A stretch of DNA of 7,515 nt from Oligoflexales bacterium (GTDB taxonomy: Bacteria > Bdellovibrionota > Oligoflexia > Oligoflexales > Oligoflexaceae): the NCBI GenBank assembly GCA_015232735.1, contig JADFZC010000114.1, forward strand, positions 1 through 7,515, given 5' to 3'. Both the position numbers and the translations under genes were made by a program. The notes beneath the pieces were generated by a model. That model was not told where the DNA came from. It did not search any database and saw only the letters and a list, made by a program, of their open reading frames with translations. This document shows positions 5,147 through 7,515 of the stretch, piece by piece; the stretch's first letter is position 1, and each line of letters opens with the position of its first letter.

Positions 5147-7515
5147 TTAACCGGCTTTCAAATTCAAGTTATGGTCAGTCTGCTCCCTGGACCATTTTTG
5201 CACTTTTATGGTAATGCTGCATCCGATGCCAGGCTGTGAATTCACTGTAATCGTACCGCCTTTTTCATCGACTGACTGTTTTACAACAGACATCCCGTAC
5301 CCATATCCGCAGTGCCCGTCCTCGGCCGAATCCTTGGTAGAAAGACCGAGACTGAAGATAAGGTTCAGCTTCTCATCATCCCTCATTGACGAAAGCTTGT
5401 CATTTTTCAATAATCCCCTGAACAAGGCCCTTTTTAAAAGCTGTTCAGTATCGATTCCTCTGCCGTCATCCTCTACAATTATCGTCAAATGGCTCTTGTC
5501 TTCGATGAAAATCAATTTAAGGGATGGTTCCAGGGGCTTGTTTTGCCGATCCACAATATGTTCAATTCCATGCTCAATCGAATTTCTAAGCAGATGATTC
5601 AAACTCTTTATTATTTTCCTGATATAAATATAATTGACCCTGACTTTGCCGCCCTCAAGGCTGAATTTAACGATCTTGTTGCATTTTTTTGCGATCCTTT
5701 CCACCGTCTCAGAGATAGGGCCTATGCAGATTTCAACAGGAACAGTGGAGACATGATACCTGAACCCATCCAGCCATTTCCTGTAATTCTCAATGGAACC
5801 ACAAACTTTTAAAGATGACTTGAGGTTTTGAAGTTCCTCCCTGTTTATAGCATATTCGTTATCGAGGCGGTCCAGAACAGGTTCGAGTATCCTGGCACTT
5901 TCGGAGATAAATTGGTCATAGGCATTTTTGATTTTCATGATATTTTGACCTGTAATCAAGGGGAGTCCTTCAACCTTTTCTATCTGGGAAACAATCGCAT
6001 CCATTGAAAACATCATGGCATCACCACATAGCTCATGAAGCAGGAGCCTCAATTTGCCATGTTCCCCGCTCTCTGCAAATTCCAGGGATTGCTTGATACT
6101 GTCGATAAAATCCCGATGAAACATGCGAAAAATTTCAGCAAAATTGAGTATACGGATAAGGCAATAATTACGTTCTGCAGTAAATCTGGCCTGATTAAGC
6201 TCTGTTTCATCCGTGATTGTAAATAAAATGGACCTGATACTGTTATTGTAATTACGTATGACCCTTCCCACTATCGTCAGGTATTTCGAGCCAATTCTGA
6301 AACCTCGCGGCAGTTTTCCCACTATATCCTCGCTGTCAAGCTGGTTCTCAAAAACCTGTCTGACAGTTGCCTCAAAATTGTCCTGCTCCTCCCTCGCCAG
6401 GTTTAAATGTTTAATAAGTCTTTCTCCAGCAAATACCTCACGGCCGAATATATTACTGCAGGACTTGGTAAATCCAGGCTCAATGCAGCAATCCCGGTTC
6501 AAGAGCAAAAAACCCACATCGACATTATTTATTATTGTGTTCAACGTATCAGTCTTTTCCATAACCACTGACTCCACATGTTCAACATAAAGCATAAGCT
6601 GATCGTTGATTATTCTGATGTTGTTACGCGCCTCGGACTTTATCAGGTTAATCCGGTAACCCAGACCAAGAGACAAAAGAACAACCTCTATCGCACTGCC
6701 GGTAGTCTGTCCCCAATCACTTATGGGATTTGTCGGGAGGAAACCTTCAATCTTAAGAATCAGAAATATGGTTCCAAACAATAATGGAATCCACCCCATA
6801 CAGTAATACTTTGCAGGGGCATAACCGTTGATGACCTTAACAAGGCCAATGCAAAGAAGAAAAAATATTACGACAAATGAGAGTATTCCCGTGAGCTGCT
6901 GCAAAATAAAATATGGCGGCGATAATGCTGTTACTATTCCAAGCATCGCGAGGACTATTGCCAACACCGTCATGAATCTGTTTAGACGCGGTTCTTCTTT
7001 TACGATGTTAAGAAACTCCTTAGTAAACAAAATGGCAAACATCAGAAAAAAATCTGAAGCTGCGGTATTCCCCTCGTTTGTAAACCAGTTTCGTTGGGCG
7101 CCCTGCGCAAAATATATACCAATACCTTGAAAACCGCATTGAATCCAAAGCGAGGAAAATATGAAAAATACATAATACAAATAATCTCTCGTCTTGAAGG
7201 AAAAATAGAGGTAAAAATTATAGATCAGCATCACACATAGAAAACCCAGCAATATTCCAAGATATAAGTATTCGTAAAGAGAATATTCATAAAACCTGTC
7301 CGGCTCCCATAAAAACAGGGCAAATGTCGCATGTCCGGTTGTTTTGATATTGACGTAAAAAGTGCTCCTGCCCGGAAATATTTTCATTGGAAACACAACA
7401 TTCCTGTGTTTAATTTCCCTTTTTGAAAACGGCACCTGGTCTCCAAGAGTGACGGAACCATAATTGCCGGACGCATTTTTAGAGTATAGTGTGATAAAGT
7501 CTGTCAATGGATTTC
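5147..7515 (-). CDS. 7TMR-DISM sensor histidine kinase with HPt-like domain and CheA-type ATPase (5' end cut by window)
   Basis: The frame is open to the window edge, so the N-terminus is missing; numbering here starts at the TTG codon at 7507. Residues 1-75 resemble a periplasmic 7TMR-DISM extracellular (DISMED2-like) domain that may sense a ligand, possibly a carbohydrate. About 78-290 holds seven membrane helices of 7TMR-DISM type (YLYLGILLGFLCVMLIYN at the start). A short coiled segment leads to a PAS-like region (320-437, ending FTITDETELNQA). About 450-545 is a helical HPt-like domain with HELCGD; H491 sits where the phosphorylated His of HTLKG is in CheA P1. Residues 590-770 follow CheA P4 closely: N box HLLRNSIEHG (638-647), DDGRGID (680-686), LIFSLGLSTKD (716-726) and GYGYGMSVVK (734-743). 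No canonical HisKA and no CheW-like P5 domain is present. It probably autophosphorylates on the HPt-like histidine and passes phosphate to a separate receiver. It converges on nfo. Confidence 0.9.
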   Translation of the reverse strand, partial: NPLTDFITLYSKNASGNYGSVTLGDQVPFSKREIKHRNVVFPMKIFPGRSTFYVNIKTTGHATFALFLWEPDRFYEYSLYEYLYLGILLGFLCVMLIYNFYLYFSFKTRDYLYYVFFIFSSLWIQCGFQGIGIYFAQGAQRNWFTNEGNTAASDFFLMFAILFTKEFLNIVKEEPRLNRFMTVLAIVLAMLGIVTALSPPYFILQQLTGILSFVVIFFLLCIGLVKVINGYAPAKYYCMGWIPLLFGTIFLILKIEGFLPTNPISDWGQTTGSAIEVVLLSLGLGYRINLIKSEARNNIRIINDQLMLYVEHVESVVMEKTDTLNTIINNVDVGFLLLNRDCCIEPGFTKSCSNIFGREVFAGERLIKHLNLAREEQDNFEATVRQVFENQLDSEDIVGKLPRGFRIGSKYLTIVGRVIRNYNNSIRSILFTITDETELNQARFTAERNYCLIRILNFAEIFRMFHRDFIDSIKQSLEFAESGEHGKLRLLLHELCGDAMMFSMDAIVSQIEKVEGLPLITGQNIMKIKNAYDQFISESARILEPVLDRLDNEYAINREELQNLKSSLKVCGSIENYRKWLDGFRYHVSTVPVEICIGPISETVERIAKKCNKIVKFSLEGGKVRVNYIYIRKIIKSLNHLLRNSIEHGIEHIVDRQNKPLEPSLKLIFIEDKSHLTIIVEDDGRGIDTEQLLKRALFRGLLKNDKLSSMRDDEKLNLIFSLGLSTKDSAEDGHCGYGYGMSVVKQSVDEKGGTITVNSQPGIGCSITIKVQKWSREQTDHNLNLKAG

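Noticed and set aside
5208..7130. Several plus-strand open frames inside the sensor kinase
   Set aside because: All are antisense to conserved kinase or membrane segments, with no ribosome sites or recognisable motifs.

Overview
The window reads as ordinary chromosome of a moderate-GC (roughly low-to-mid 40s %, by eye) Gram-negative, signalling-rich bacterium. A PilZ c-di-GMP receptor, a response regulator fused to TPRs and a 7TMR-DISM sensor kinase with a CheA-like core suggest a deltaproteobacterium (Desulfobacterota). That placement is inference from gene content; no ribosomal or other strong taxonomic marker is present.

Layout, left to right. 53-448 (-) encodes a small stand-alone PilZ-domain protein with both c-di-GMP-binding motifs. 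A gene-free stretch follows, with a G-rich repeat element flanked by inverted repeats (593-645) and a candidate promoter (728-756), leading to a complete tRNA-Leu(CAA) at 816-899. A secreted single-domain GH5 endoglucanase (912-1934, -) converges on the tRNA and ends 12 bp from it. The 404-bp space 1935-2338 separates this cellulase from a divergent response-regulator gene. It holds several inverted repeats and weak promoter candidates but no gene. 2339-4234 (+) is a receiver-TPR-low-complexity-unknown C-terminal domain protein. 58 bp later is nfo, endonuclease IV (4293-5138, +), whose nine metal-ligand residues are all present. Converging on nfo with only 8 bp between stop codons is a large sensor kinase (5147 to beyond the right edge, -): 7TMR-DISM sensor, PAS-like region, HPt-like domain, and an ATPase of CheA type without a CheW-binding domain.

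Functionally the window mixes unrelated housekeeping (tRNA, base-excision repair), a probably acquired extracellular cellulase, and signalling proteins. The most interesting content is the CheA-like, membrane-bound 7TM kinase and the output-less receiver/TPR protein on the other side of nfo. The two could belong to one phosphorelay that acts through protein-protein contacts, but the sequence alone does not prove that they are partners. I did not find a CRISPR array, transposase, integrase, toxin-antitoxin pair or recognisable defence system.
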